DNA of 64,000 nucleotides from NCBI RefSeq assembly GCF_001012815.1, contig NZ_JYJP01000119.1, positions 16,656 through 80,655 of the forward strand, in the 5' to 3' direction. The notes beneath the pieces were generated by a model that ran no database searches, was not told the DNA's origin, and worked only from the letters and a program-made list of their open reading frames with translations. Source of the DNA: Vibrio mexicanus. GTDB taxonomy: Bacteria > Pseudomonadota > Gammaproteobacteria > Enterobacterales > Vibrionaceae. Both the position numbers and the translations under genes were made by a program. This document shows positions 8,256-17,901 of this stretch, piece after piece. Positions within the stretch are counted from its first letter, which is position 1. Each line of letters begins with the position of its first letter.

Positions 8256-9901
8256 ATGACAGGTGCAGAGCTAGTCGTAGCCGCATTGAAGCAGCAAGGA
8301 ATTGAGACCATCTTTGGTTACCCAGGTGGCGCAATCATGCCGATTTATGATGCGCTATATGATGGTGGTGTTGAACACATACTGTGCCGACATGAACAAG
8401 GCGCGGCGATGGCCGCCATTGGTATGGCACGTGCAACTCAAGATGTTGCGGTTTGTATGGCCACTTCTGGCCCGGGTGCAACCAACCTTGTCACAGGCCT
8501 TGCTGATGCATTTATGGACTCCATCCCTCTTGTTGCCATCACAGGTCAGGTAGCAAGCTCTCATATCGGTACCGATGCTTTCCAAGAGATGGATGTTATC
8601 GGTATGTCTCTATCGTGTACCAAGCACAGCTACTTGGTGACTGACATCCATGATCTAGCGCCAACTTTGGCCGAAGCGTTTGAAGTTGCCAAAGCCGGTC
8701 GCCCTGGCCCTGTGATTGTCGACATCGCTAAAGACGTTCAGCTAGCCCAAGCACCAACGGAAATCCTGCCAGACTTCGAACACGTTCCATTCCCAGTTCC
8801 AACACCAGAAGCATTCCGCCTAGCCAATGCACTACTGCGTGAATCAAAGCGCCCAGTTCTTTACGTGGGTGGTGGTGTTCAGCTCGCTAAAGCAACCGAC
8901 TCGGTTCGTCAGTTCTTGGCTGATAACCCGATGCCATCCGTAAGTACCCTTAAAGGTTTAGGTACGATTGAGCGTCACGATCCTCACTACCTTGGCATGT
9001 TAGGAATGCACGGCACAAAAGCGGCCAACCTAGTGGTTCAAGAGTCTGACCTACTTATCGTAGTTGGCGCACGTTTTGATGACCGAGTAACCGGAAAACT
9101 CGATACATTTGCACCAAACGCAAAAGTTATCCATATCGACATCGATGCAGCCGAGTTCAACAAGCTGCGTCACGCACACTCTGCACTGCGTGGTGATATT
9201 CGTGAAATTCTTCCTCAGCTTAAGTGCGAACACGACATCAGCCCGTGGGCACACCACTCAGAAAGCTTGCGCAAAGCATTCAAGTGGCGTTATGACCACC
9301 CAGGTGAGCTTATCTTTGCTCCGCTCCTGTTGAAGCAGCTCTCGGAAATGATGCCTGATAGCTCAATGATCTCAACCGATGTTGGTCAGCACCAGATGTG
9401 GCAGCTCAGCACATTCAACCGCGCAATCCACAAAACTTCATCACTTCAGCGGGTCTCGGCACCATGGGCTTCGGCTTGCCAGCTGCGATGGGCGCATCGG
9501 TAGCACGTCCAGATGATCAATCTATCCTAATTACGGGTGACGGTTCGTTCATGATGAACATTCAAGAGCTGGGCACGCTGAAACGTCGCCAGATCCCGGT
9601 GAAAGTGGTTCTACTGAACAACCAACGTTTAGGCATGGTTCGCCAATGGCAATCGCTGTTCTTTGATGGTCGCCACAGTGAAACGATTTTGGACGATAAC
9701 CCAGATTTCATCATGCTCGCTAAAGCGTTCGATATTCCGGGTAAAACCATTACTAAGAAGGAAGAAGTCGAGCCAGCATTAAAAGAGATGCTAGAGAGCA
9801 AAACCGCTTATGTCTTAGAAGTGGCTATCGATGAAGAAGAGAACGTTTGGCCACTCGTACCGCCAGGCGCATCAAACAGTGATATGTTGGAGAACACCTA
9901 A
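8256..9901 (+). CDS. ilvG: Acetolactate synthase II large subunit (one frameshift)
   Basis: It catalyses the first common step of branched-chain amino-acid synthesis: two pyruvate to acetolactate, or pyruvate plus 2-oxobutyrate. It is ThDP- and FAD-dependent. The N-terminal ThDP domain has GYPGGAIMPIYDAL with the catalytic Glu in CRHEQGAAMAA. The C-terminal ThDP motif begins GDGSFMMNIQELGTL. The frame breaks at 9400: TGGC should read TGGGC, giving HQMWAAQHIQPRNPQ. The repaired protein is 548 residues, the same as E. coli IlvG. Its ribosome site is strong (AAGGAGG). The ilvM start overlaps its stop. The break is not the known K-12 ilvG mutation. Confidence 0.95.
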
Positions 9902-10185
9902 TGGAAAGATATTTTCTTGATATAAAAGCAGACGACAAACCGGTTCTGTTGGAGCGTGTTCTTCGTGTGGTTCGTCACCGTGGTTTTGTGGTTAAACAGG
10001 TTGCCGGTACGCAAAATCACGAAAGCAAAATCGCCAGTGTGGAAATTATTGTCGATAGTGATCGCCCTATCTCATTTCTCACTAACCAAATTGAAAAGTT
10101 GTGGGATGTCATTAGTGTTGAAGTAACAAAAATTGATAAAAACGAACTCCCTAATAACAACCTCCAGCACAACGCTAACGTATAA
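9901..10185 (+). CDS. ilvM: Acetolactate synthase II small (regulatory) subunit
   Basis: This is a 94-residue ACT-domain protein that pairs with IlvG. It opens MERYFLDIKADDKPVLLERVLRVVRHRGF, the standard ACT strand-helix. The start codon overlaps the ilvG stop (TAATG), so translation is coupled and equal amounts are expected. It is followed by ilvE 12 bases later. Confidence 0.93.
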   Translation: MERYFLDIKADDKPVLLERVLRVVRHRGFVVKQVAGTQNHESKIASVEIIVDSDRPISFLTNQIEKLWDVISVEVTKIDKNELPNNNLQHNANV

Positions 10186-10197
10186 AGGAAGACAATA

Positions 10198-11140
10198 ATG
10201 GCTACAAAAACAGCAGACTACATTTGGTTTAATGGTGAGATGGTACCGTGGGCAGAAGCAACGTACACGTGCTAACTCACGCTATGCACTACGGTACGTC
10301 GGTATTTGAAGGCGTTCGTTGTTACAACACTCCAAATGGCCCCGTTGTCTTCCGTCATCCTGAGCATGCTAAGCGCCTTAAGGATTCTGCAAAAATCTAC
10401 CGCTTCCCTATCCCTTACACTGAGGAAGAGATCATGGAAGCAACACGCGAAACGCTGCGTCAAAACAAGCTTGATTCTGCTTACATTCGTCCACTTGGCT
10501 TTGTTGGCAACGTAGGTTTGGGCGTGTGCCCACCAGAAGGTACTGAGATGGAGCTTATCATTGCTGCATTCCCATGGGCTCATACCTAGGTGAAGAAGCG
10601 CTAGAAAATGGCGTTGATGCAATGATTTCAAGCTGGAACCGCGCAGCACCAAATACGATTCCAACGGCAGCAAAAGCCGGTGGTAACTACCTGTCTTCTC
10701 TACTTGTTGGTGGTGAAGCGCGTCGTCACGGTTACGATGAAGGTATCGCTCTAAGCGTTGATGGTTACCTGTCTGAAGGTGCAGGTGAGAACATCTTTGT
10801 CGTGAAAGATGGCGTGATCACCACACCACCAGCAACCAGTGCAATCCTTCCGGGCATCACTCGCGATACCATTATGACTCTGGCTCGCGACCGTGGCTTT
10901 GAGGTGCGTGAAGCAAACATTGCTCGCGAAGCCCTATACCTAGCAGATGAAGTATTCATGACCGGTACAGCAGCAGAAGTCGTTCCTGTTGCAACTATCG
11001 ATAAGATCGAAGTGGGTACAGGCAAACGCGGCCCAATCACGAAAGAGCTGCAAGCAGCGTACTTTGGCCTATTCAATGGCACCACAGAAGATAAGTGGGG
11101 CTGGCTAGACTACGTATACCCACAAGACGCAAACAAATAA
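10198..11140 (+). CDS. ilvE: Branched-chain amino-acid aminotransferase (two frameshifts)
   Basis: This PLP-dependent fold-type IV transaminase performs the last step of Leu, Ile and Val synthesis. The motifs HYGTSVFEGVRCY and YIRPLGFVG are at the N-side. The PLP lysine lies in AAKAGGNYLSSLL, and DGYLSEGAGENIF follows. The true start is ATG 10198 with an AAGGA ribosome site. Frame breaks are at 10259 (GCAACG should be GCAAACG, giving EANVHVLTHAMHYG) and 10576 (TGGGC should be TGGGGC, giving FPWGSYLGEEAL). Repair gives 314 residues, normal for the family. It sits mid-operon between ilvM and ilvD. Confidence 0.94.
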
Positions 11141-11169
11141 TCGCACCGGCAAAATAAGGAAGTAACACA

Positions 11170-13011
11170 ATGCCTAAATATAGATCAGCAACCACAACTC
11201 ATGGCCGTAATATGGCCGGTGCTCGCGCGCTTTGGCGTGCAACGGGTGTTAAAGACGAAGACTTCGGCAAGCCAATCATCGCCGTAGTTAACTCATTTAC
11301 TCAGTTCGTTCCAGGTCACGTTCACCTGAAAGACATGGGCCAACTCGTCGCTCGTGAAATTGAAAAAGCCGGCGGTATTGCTAAAGAATTCAACACCATC
11401 GCGGTTGATGATGGTATCGCAATGGGTCACGGCGGCATGCTGTACTCTCTTCCATCGCGTGAGCTTATCGCAGATTCCGTAGAGTACATGGTAAACGCGC
11501 ACTGTGCTGACGCCATGGTATGTATCTCGAACTGTGACAAAATCACTCCGGGAATGCTAATGGCGTCAATGCGCCTAAACATCCCAGTGATCTTTGTCTC
11601 TGGTGGCCCAATGGAAGCAGGTAAAACCAAGCTTTCTGATCAAATCATCAAGTTAGACTTGGTGGATGCAATGATCCAAGGTGCTGACCCGAAAGTCTCT
11701 GACGAGCAAAGTGAGCAAATCGAGCGCTCTGCATGTCCAACTTGTGGTTCATGTTCTGGAATGTTCACCGCAAACTCAATGAACTGCCTAACCGAAGCAC
11801 TTGGTCTATCTCAGCCAGGTAACGGCTCTATGCTAGCAACGCACGCAGACCGTGAGCAGCTATTCCTAAATGCTGGCCGACGCATCGTTGAACTGACACG
11901 CCGTTACTACGAGCAAGATGACGAATCCGCACTGCCACGCAACATTGCAACCTTTGATGCGTTTGAAAACGCCATGGCGCTAGATATCGCCATGGGTGGC
12001 TCAACCAACACGATTCTTCACCTATTGGCGGCAGCTCAAGAAGGTGAAGTAGACTTCGACATGGAAGATATCGACCGCCTATCTCGTCAAGTACCTCACC
12101 TATGTAAAGTGGCGCCTTCGACTCAGAAGTACCACATGGAAGACGTTCACCGCGCTGGTGGTGTAATGGCTATCCTTGGTGAACTGGATCGCGCAGGTCT
12201 TCTGCATAGCGAAGCCCGCACTGTGTTGGGTTTGAGCATGAAAGAACAGCTGGCTCAGTACGACATCATGCAAACTGAAGACGCTGACGTATTAAAGTTC
12301 TTCCGCGCAGGCCCTGCGGGTATTCGTACCACACAAGCCTTCTCGCAAGATTGTCGTTGGGATCGCCTTGACGATGACCGTGTTGATGGCTGTATCCGAA
12401 CTAAAGAAAACGCATTCAGCCAAGAAGGCGGCCTAGCCGTTCTTTCAGGTAACATCGCGCTAGACGGTTGTATCGTTAAGACTGCGGGTGTTGATGAGAG
12501 CATCCACAAGTTCACCGGCCCTGCTGTGGTATTTGAAAGCCAAGAAGATGCGGTTGAAGGCATCTTGGGTGGCAAAGTGAAAGCAGGTGATGTGGTTGTT
12601 ATCCGTTACGAAGGTCCAAAAGGTGGTCCGGGCATGCAAGAGATGCTTTACCCAACCACTTACCTTAAGTCTATGGGCCTAGGTAAAGAGTGTGCACTTC
12701 TCACTGATGGTCGATTCTCTGGTGGTACATCAGGTCTATCTATCGGTCACGCTTCACCAGAAGCGGCAAATGGCGGTGCAATTGGCCTAGTTAAACAAGG
12801 CGATATCATCGCTATCGACATTCCAAACCGTTCAATCTCGCTTGAAGTTTCAGACGAAGAGCTAGCCGCTCGCCGCGCTGAGCAAGATAAGATTGGTTGG
12901 AAGCCAGTTGACCGTGTTCGTGAAGTGTCATTTGCACTAAAAGCATACGCAAGCATGGCAACCAGTGCTGACAAAGGCGCAGTTCGCGACAAATCTAAGC
13001 TTGAGGGTTAA
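11170..13011 (+). CDS. ilvD: Dihydroxy-acid dehydratase
   Basis: This is a 613-residue iron-sulfur enzyme that converts dihydroxy acids to 2-keto acids in valine and isoleucine synthesis. Iron-sulfur cysteines lie in CISNCDKITPGM and CPTCGSCSGMFTANSMNC. The C-terminal signature GLGKECALLTDGRFSGGTSG is intact. The length is normal and there is no frame break. A ribosome site AAGGAAG precedes the ATG. It lies between ilvE and ilvA, three bases from the latter. Confidence 0.97.
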   Translation: MPKYRSATTTHGRNMAGARALWRATGVKDEDFGKPIIAVVNSFTQFVPGHVHLKDMGQLVAREIEKAGGIAKEFNTIAVDDGIAMGHGGMLYSLPSRELIADSVEYMVNAHCADAMVCISNCDKITPGMLMASMRLNIPVIFVSGGPMEAGKTKLSDQIIKLDLVDAMIQGADPKVSDEQSEQIERSACPTCGSCSGMFTANSMNCLTEALGLSQPGNGSMLATHADREQLFLNAGRRIVELTRRYYEQDDESALPRNIATFDAFENAMALDIAMGGSTNTILHLLAAAQEGEVDFDMEDIDRLSRQVPHLCKVAPSTQKYHMEDVHRAGGVMAILGELDRAGLLHSEARTVLGLSMKEQLAQYDIMQTEDADVLKFFRAGPAGIRTTQAFSQDCRWDRLDDDRVDGCIRTKENAFSQEGGLAVLSGNIALDGCIVKTAGVDESIHKFTGPAVVFESQEDAVEGILGGKVKAGDVVVIRYEGPKGGPGMQEMLYPTTYLKSMGLGKECALLTDGRFSGGTSGLSIGHASPEAANGGAIGLVKQGDIIAIDIPNRSISLEVSDEELAARRAEQDKIGWKPVDRVREVSFALKAYASMATSADKGAVRDKSKLEG

Positions 13012-13014
13012 CCC

Positions 13015-14562
13015 ATGAGTGAGCCTGTTACTGCTAAGGATAGCGGACAATCTGGTGCAGACTACCTGCGCCAGATCTTAAGAGCGCCAGTGTACGAAGT
13101 GGCGACCGTCACTCCGTTGCAATCCATGCCACGTTTGTCACAGCGCACAGGCAATGAAGTTCAGATTAAACGAGAGGACCGTCAACCGGTCCACTCATTC
13201 AAACTTCGCGGTGCTTACAACATGGTGGCAAACCTCTCGGAAGAGCAAAAAGCCGCCGGTGTCATTACGGCTTCAGCGGGTAACCATGCGCAAGGTATGG
13301 CGCTTTCTGGCACAAAGTTAGGCATTAAAACCACTATCGTAATGCCAAAAACTACGCCAGACATTAAAGTCGAGGCCGTTCGTGACTTTGGTGGTGATGT
13401 GGTTCTGCACGGTAGCAACTTTGACGAAGCCAAAGCAGAAGCCGTGCGTCTGTCTGATGCTCATAGCTATACATTTGTTCCCCCTTTCGATCATCCATTA
13501 GTGATCGCAGGTCAAGGTACGATCGGTATGGAGATGCTGCAGCAAAACGGCCATCTAGACTATATCTTCGTTCCTGTCGGCGGTGGTGGTATAGCTGCAG
13601 GTATCGCGGTATTAGTTAAGCAACTGATGCCAGAAATCAAGGTAATTGCCGTTGAACCAGAAGACTCTTCTTGTTTGAAAGCAGCCTTAGACGCAGGCGA
13701 GCCTGTGGTATTGGACCAAGTCAGCATGTTTGCCGATGGCGTCGCAGTGAAGCGCATTGGTGAAGAGACTTTCCGCCTATGTCAGAAGTACATTGATGGC
13801 CACATTGCCGTATCGAGCGATGAAATCTGCGCTGCAGTTAAAGACATCTTCGAAGATACCCGAGCAATCGCCGAGCCTTCAGGTGCGGTGGCATTAGCAG
13901 GCCTTAAGAAGTTTGCTGAGCAAAACCAGCTACAAGGTAAACAGTTAGGGACAATACTGTCTGGCGCTAACACCAACTTCCACGGCTTACGCTATGTTTC
14001 AGAACGTTGTGAGCTCGGTGAGAAGCGTGAAGGCTTACTTGCAGTGACCATTCCAGAGCGCCAGGGTGCCTTCTTTGAGTTCTGTAATATCATTGGCGGT
14101 CGAGCGGTGACTGAGTTTAACTATCGTTACAACGATGACAGTTTGGCCAATATCTTTGTTGGTGTTCGCCTGCAAGGCGGCCAAGAAGAGCTGGAGAACA
14201 TCATTCAGGATTTGCGTGATGGTGGCTACCCAGTGGTTGATTTGTCAGACGACGAAATGGCGAAACTGCACGTGCGCTACATGATTGGTGGTAAGCCATC
14301 CAAGCCACTCAAAGAGCGTTTGTACAGCTTTGAGTTCCCTGAATATCCTGGTGCGCTACTGAAATTCTTAAGCACACTGGGTACACATTGGAACATCAGT
14401 CTGTTCAACTACCGTAACCATGGTGCCGATTACGGCCGAGTTTTATGTGGTTTCGAACTGGATGAAGCAGATTTGGCTCAGTTCTCATCTCACCTTCGTG
14501 AGCTGGGTTATCAGTGCAAAGACGAAACCGACAACCCGTCGTATCAGTTCTTCCTGTCCTAG
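13015..14562 (+). CDS. ilvA: Threonine dehydratase, biosynthetic
   Basis: This PLP enzyme deaminates threonine to 2-oxobutyrate, the first committed step to isoleucine. It is feedback-inhibited by isoleucine through two C-terminal ACT-like domains (roughly residues 335-510). The PLP lysine lies in HSFKLRGAYNM and the phosphate-binding loop is VGGGGIAAG. The length of 515 residues is typical. It is the last gene of ilvGMEDA, starting three bases after the ilvD stop, and ends at a terminator. Confidence 0.97.
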   Translation: MSEPVTAKDSGQSGADYLRQILRAPVYEVATVTPLQSMPRLSQRTGNEVQIKREDRQPVHSFKLRGAYNMVANLSEEQKAAGVITASAGNHAQGMALSGTKLGIKTTIVMPKTTPDIKVEAVRDFGGDVVLHGSNFDEAKAEAVRLSDAHSYTFVPPFDHPLVIAGQGTIGMEMLQQNGHLDYIFVPVGGGGIAAGIAVLVKQLMPEIKVIAVEPEDSSCLKAALDAGEPVVLDQVSMFADGVAVKRIGEETFRLCQKYIDGHIAVSSDEICAAVKDIFEDTRAIAEPSGAVALAGLKKFAEQNQLQGKQLGTILSGANTNFHGLRYVSERCELGEKREGLLAVTIPERQGAFFEFCNIIGGRAVTEFNYRYNDDSLANIFVGVRLQGGQEELENIIQDLRDGGYPVVDLSDDEMAKLHVRYMIGGKPSKPLKERLYSFEFPEYPGALLKFLSTLGTHWNISLFNYRNHGADYGRVLCGFELDEADLAQFSSHLRELGYQCKDETDNPSYQFFLS

Positions 14563-14610
14563 TTCTTAGCTGAATGAGCTCTTAACTGACATAAGATTAG
14601 TGAAACTTTT

Positions 14611-14641
14611 AAAAGCCAATCCTTGCGATTGGCTTTTCTTT
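14611..14641 (+). terminator. Terminator of the ilv operon
   Basis: The stem AAAAGCCAATC / GATTGGCTTTT with loop CTTGC is followed by T's. Confidence 0.9.
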
Positions 14642-14800
14642 ATCTGCTGTCTTTTCCAGTTTTAGATTAAATGCACTAAACGCATAAATATAATGCTAAA
14701 GTTTCATTTTAATCATAGTGATATACGAACTACACTATGATCACTTTCCTTGCTGACACATTTACAGCCAATCAATCTGGCTATCCTGTTGGAGATAAAC

Positions 14801-15780
14801 ATGTTTAATGCATTAGTTCTAAATCAAGAAGAAAAACGTACCATTGCTAACATCGAACAGATCGATGAATCTCACTGCCTGAAGGCGACGTTCTCGTTGA
14901 AGTCGATTACTCATCTCTTAACTACAAAGATGGCCTGGCGATTACCGGTAAAGGCAAGATCATCCGTAACTTCCCAATGGTGCCGGGCATCGACATGGCG
15001 GGTAAGGTGATCAGCTCTGAAGACAAACGCTACCAAGCTGGTGACGCCGTTGTCCTAACAGGTTGGGGCGTAGGTGAGAACCACTGGGGTGGCATGGCGC
15101 AACGCGCTCGTCTTAAAGCAGATTGGTTAGTACCACTACCAAAAGGCCTAGACAGCAAAAAGGCCATGATGGTTGGCACCGCTGGTTTCACTGCAATGCT
15201 ATGTGTACAAGCCCTACTTGATGGCGACGTAAAACCTGAAGACGGTGAAGTGCTTGTGACAGGTGCGAGTGGCGGTGTTGGCTCTGTAGCCGTGACGCTT
15301 CTTGCTCAGTTAGGTTACAAGGTTGCAGCGGTTACTGGCCGTGTAGAGCAAAACGGCCCACTACTTGAAAAGCTAGGTGCAAGCCGCATTATCGACCGTA
15401 CTGAATTCGAAGAGCCTGCACGTCCACTTGAGAAGCAAGTATGGGCAGGTGCTGTCGATACGGTAGGCAGCAAAGTTCTGGCTAAAGTGCTAGCGCAAAT
15501 GGATTACAACAGCGTTGTGGCAGCTTGTGGTCTTGCGGGTGGATTTGACCTGCCAACTACAGTAATGCCATTCATTCTGCGCAATGTACGCCTACAAGGT
15601 GTGGATTCGGTAATGTGCCCAACTGAAAAACGTATCGCGGCTTGGGAAAAACTGGTTGAGCTACTACCAGAGAGCTACTTTGAGCAAGCGTGTACTGAAG
15701 TTGCTCTAGAGCAAGCACCTCAATACGCAGAAGACATCACCAATGGTCAAGTGACAGGCCGTGTAGTGATTAAGCTTTAA
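14801..15780 (+). CDS. acuI: AcuI/YhdH-type NADPH acrylyl-CoA reductase (one frameshift)
   Basis: This is a medium-chain dehydrogenase/reductase without zinc. Family members reduce acrylyl-CoA to propionyl-CoA using NADPH. The nucleotide-binding motif is VTGASGGVGSVAV, and the end GQVTGRVVIKL is family-typical. The start is ATG 14801 with a GGAG ribosome site. The frame breaks near 14874: CACTGCCTG should be CACCTGCCTG, restoring SHLPEGDVLVEVDYSSLNYKDGLA and 326 residues. It is a single gene between the ilv operon and a convergent LysR gene. The exact substrate is inferred from family only. Confidence 0.85.
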
Positions 15781-15796
15781 AGCTAAAATGAATGAT

Positions 15797-15976
15797 AAAA
15801 GCCAGCCCTTATACCCAAGTAACCTCAAGATGCTGGTTCAGCGAGCATTGCCTAGTTTGCAAACGCGGCAACGATTCGACAATCTAGTGGTTCTAAATTG
15901 AGAATCGTTAACAAAGTATGCGGGCTAGGCAAACTCGCCCTTCGGGAGCGGTTCACTATATTGTGCTGGCTTTTTT
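15797..15976. repeat. Terminator stem split by a ~158-bp Vibrio intergenic repeat
   Basis: The arms AAAAGCCAGC (15797-15806) and GCTGGCTTTTTT (15965-15976) form an ordinary terminator stem. The 'loop' is about 158 bases and begins TATACCCAAGTAACCTCAAG. Inside it are further paired segments: TTGCCTAG with CTAGGCAA, and AACGATTC with GAATCGTT. The element therefore folds as one long hairpin. It lies between convergent acuI and LysR genes and shares its first 13 bases with the element at 873. Confidence 0.65.
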
Positions 15977-16013
15977 GTGTTCAAACTTCCGTCCTGACCA
16001 TTTAACGAAAGCA

Positions 16014-16957
16014 TTATTCGCTTAACCCCATATCTTCAATGCGCTTTGATATTAAGCGGCCACACTCTTCCTTCACAATGGCTCTTAGCCACTCTTGCGC
16101 CGGTGAATGCTCGCACCTTGGATGCCAAATCATTGAATAGTCGAATGGAGTGAACTTAAACGGCAATGGTTTGACCGCCAAATCGTAACGCTCAGCCACT
16201 AGATACGCTAAATCCGCAGGCACGGTGATGATAATCGGCATGGTATCAACAATCGCTAGAGCAGCTTCCAGATGATAAGCACGCAGCACCATTTTACGCT
16301 TCGGTGAACCGACTAAAGCCTGTTCGAGCAAGGCTTTGACACCATCACTGATCGCTATCATGGCATGCGGATAGCGAGAGTAATCTTCCAAACTCATCTC
16401 TTTATTGGCTAGTGGATGCTGTTTAGATAACAGACACAACACACCTACCTTACCCAGTACGTCACTACGCAGTGGCTCAACTGGTCCCGTAGGGCGACAA
16501 ATGGCTAAGTCAGCACTCTCATAGGTAAGCTGATCAGCCAATCTATCGTGCTGCAGAGGTAAGAATTCAAACGAGACTTGGGGGCTTCTTGGTATATACG
16601 CGGCAAAGCAAATGGCAGAATGGTTTGCATTGCATAATCGGTAGTGGCAATGGTGAACGTCTGGTCGCACTGTTTAGGCTCAAACTCAACCGGTGACAGT
16701 AACTGACGCAGCGATTCCAGCGGCTCCCCTAAGCTTCGATCGATTTCCAGTGCTTTTTCTGTCGGGATGAGATGCTGCCCTTGCCGAGTAAACAAAGGGT
16801 CGCCGAGCAGATCTCGCAGACGCCCTAACACGCGGCTCATAGCAGATTGACTCAGGTTAAGACGCGTCGCAGCTTTGCTCACGCTGCTCTCTTCTATCAA
16901 GACTCGCAGCGCCACCAGTAAGTTTAAATCTCGACGGTAGACTTCTTCTAATTCCAT
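16014..16957 (-). CDS. LysR-family transcriptional regulator (one frameshift)
   Basis: It has an N-terminal winged helix-turn-helix (RRDLNLLVALRVLIEESSVS, then KAATRLNLSQSAMSRVLGRLR) and a C-terminal substrate-binding domain. The style resembles the LeuO/NodD branch. I chose the ATG at 16957, with a GAGG site five bases upstream. An in-frame codon at 16972 lacks one. The frame breaks in the five-C run at 16580-16584 (minus strand). One more C gives EAPQVSFEFLPLQHDRL and 314 residues. The target and ligand are unknown. It is convergent with acuI, which is not strong evidence of regulation. Confidence 0.8.
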
Positions 16958-16998
16958 ACAAACCTCATACACTTATCGCTATAGTGTAATCGACAGGC

Positions 16999-17024
16999 AA
17001 AAAAAATCCCGCCTTTCAGCGGGG
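16999..17024 (-). terminator. Leftward terminator downstream of a small membrane-protein gene
   Basis: Read on the minus strand, CCCGC / GCGGG with loop TGAAAG is followed by ATTTTTTT. It ends the leftward transcript of the gene at 17127-17309, about 100 bases past its stop. Confidence 0.7.
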
Positions 17025-17126
17025 AAGCCCAAGAAAACTGGGGATAGTGTCGGAATGTATAGGTTGTTAGCTCAGTATGTGCGGTACTAAGCCCATGTCT
17101 GATAGGTGTTACTCAGAGTGGAAACA

Positions 17127-17309
17127 TCAATTGTTTTGCTCTTCAGAAGCATCGTGCCCGCGATGCGTCTCAAGCCAAATCCCAATAATCGTCGCACTTA
17201 TGCCCATAAGTGGCGATAGTGATGGTTCCGCTGGTCCTCTCAAAAACAATGCACAAATCGAAATAAAACAAAGAACGTAATAGATGGTCAGTCTATCGAT
17301 TGTGCTCAA
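17127..17309 (-). CDS. Small two-helix membrane protein with a TTG start
   Basis: I do not recognise this 60-residue protein. It starts MSTIDRLTIYYVLCFISICA, has a charged bend (LRGPAEPS), a second hydrophobic stretch (LSPLMGISATIIGIWLE) and a polar tail ending SEEQNN. The start is inferred as TTG at 17309 because an AAGGAG ribosome site lies six bases before it, and no nearby ATG fits. It is divergent from tusA and followed by its own terminator. The reading frame continues open into tusA upstream, but that part is antisense and unlikely to be translated. Confidence 0.6.
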   Translation of the reverse strand: MSTIDRLTIYYVLCFISICALFLRGPAEPSLSPLMGISATIIGIWLETHRGHDASEEQNN

Positions 17310-17456
17310 ATCTCGCTCCTTGCATTTGTGTTCGCTTTTAATTGTTACCAACTTGTTAACTAAATTAAAACAAATTGATCCGTTTGCCAAGTGCTTATTG
17401 AATATTTTTTCTTCAACAGTATCATCAGCCTCTCCAAAGCTAGATATGAATAGACC

Positions 17457-17705
17457 ATGACGATTAATACTGAACTTGCTCAACACACGCTGGATGCCCA
17501 AGGACTTCGCTGTCCAGAGCCTGTAATGATGGTCAGGAAGACAATTAGAAAGATGCAAGATGGTGAAATACTGCTCGTAACGGCAGATGACCCATCAACC
17601 ACTCGCGACATTCCAAGCTTTTGCCGTTTTATGGACCACGAATTGGTTGCGGCGCAAAGTGATGAGCTGCCTTATCAATACCTAATTAAAAAAGGCGTGG
17701 CGTAA
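17457..17705 (+). CDS. tusA: Sulfur carrier protein TusA
   Basis: This is an 82-residue protein with the TusA/SirA signature LDAQGLRCPEPVMMVRKTIR. The cysteine in RCPEP receives sulfur from IscS and passes it on for tRNA 2-thiouridine modification. The length matches the family (about 81). The ribosome site is weak. It is a single gene, divergent from the small membrane protein, and ends at the terminator at 17798. Confidence 0.95.
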   Translation: MTINTELAQHTLDAQGLRCPEPVMMVRKTIRKMQDGEILLVTADDPSTTRDIPSFCRFMDHELVAAQSDELPYQYLIKKGVA

Positions 17706-17734
17706 AGTCTCTATACCCGTAAAGTCTCTATACC
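17701..17734 (+). repeat. Perfect 17-bp tandem duplication at the tusA stop
   Basis: CGTAAAGTCTCTATACC occurs twice back to back (17701-17717, 17718-17734). The first copy includes the tusA stop codon. A looser pair (TAGTGACTTGAA / TAGTGACTTCAA) follows directly. Confidence 0.85.
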
Positions 17735-17797
17735 ATAGTGACTTGAAGACCCTAGTGACTTCAAATGCGGGATTCAGAGCGATTTAAAAATCCAAAC

Positions 17798-17833
17798 AAA
17801 AAGGCAGCACTCCAACAGGGTGCTGCCTTTTTT
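17798..17833 (+). terminator. Terminator of tusA
   Basis: The stem AAAAAGGCAGCAC / GTGCTGCCTTTTT with an 8-base loop is followed by T's. The symmetric A/T flanks would let it act leftward too for the convergent gene at 17902. Confidence 0.9.
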
Positions 17834-17840
17834 AATTCAA

Positions 17841-17896
17841 TACTGCGTTAGTTCTATACTGCGTTAGTTCTATACTGCGTTAGTTCTATACTGCGT
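17841..17896 (+). repeat. 16-bp tandem repeat, 3.5 copies
   Basis: TACTGCGTTAGTTCTA is repeated perfectly three times (17841, 17857, 17873), followed by a half copy (TACTGCGT). It lies in the 3' untranslated space of two convergent genes, ending six bases before the stop of the gene at 17902. Confidence 0.9.
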
Positions 17897-17901
17897 CGAG
17901 A

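Noticed and set aside
8256..9901. ilvG frameshift as a natural regulatory inactivation like E. coli K-12
   Set aside because: The break is a single lost G in TGGG, of the same kind as fifteen others in this window, so a sequence error is simpler.
17310..17558. Extension of the small leftward membrane gene back across tusA
   Set aside because: It would be antisense to a well-conserved gene, whereas an AAGGAG site marks a start at 17309.
17841..17896. 16-bp repeat array as a CRISPR
   Set aside because: The units are directly adjacent with no spacers and there are no cas genes.
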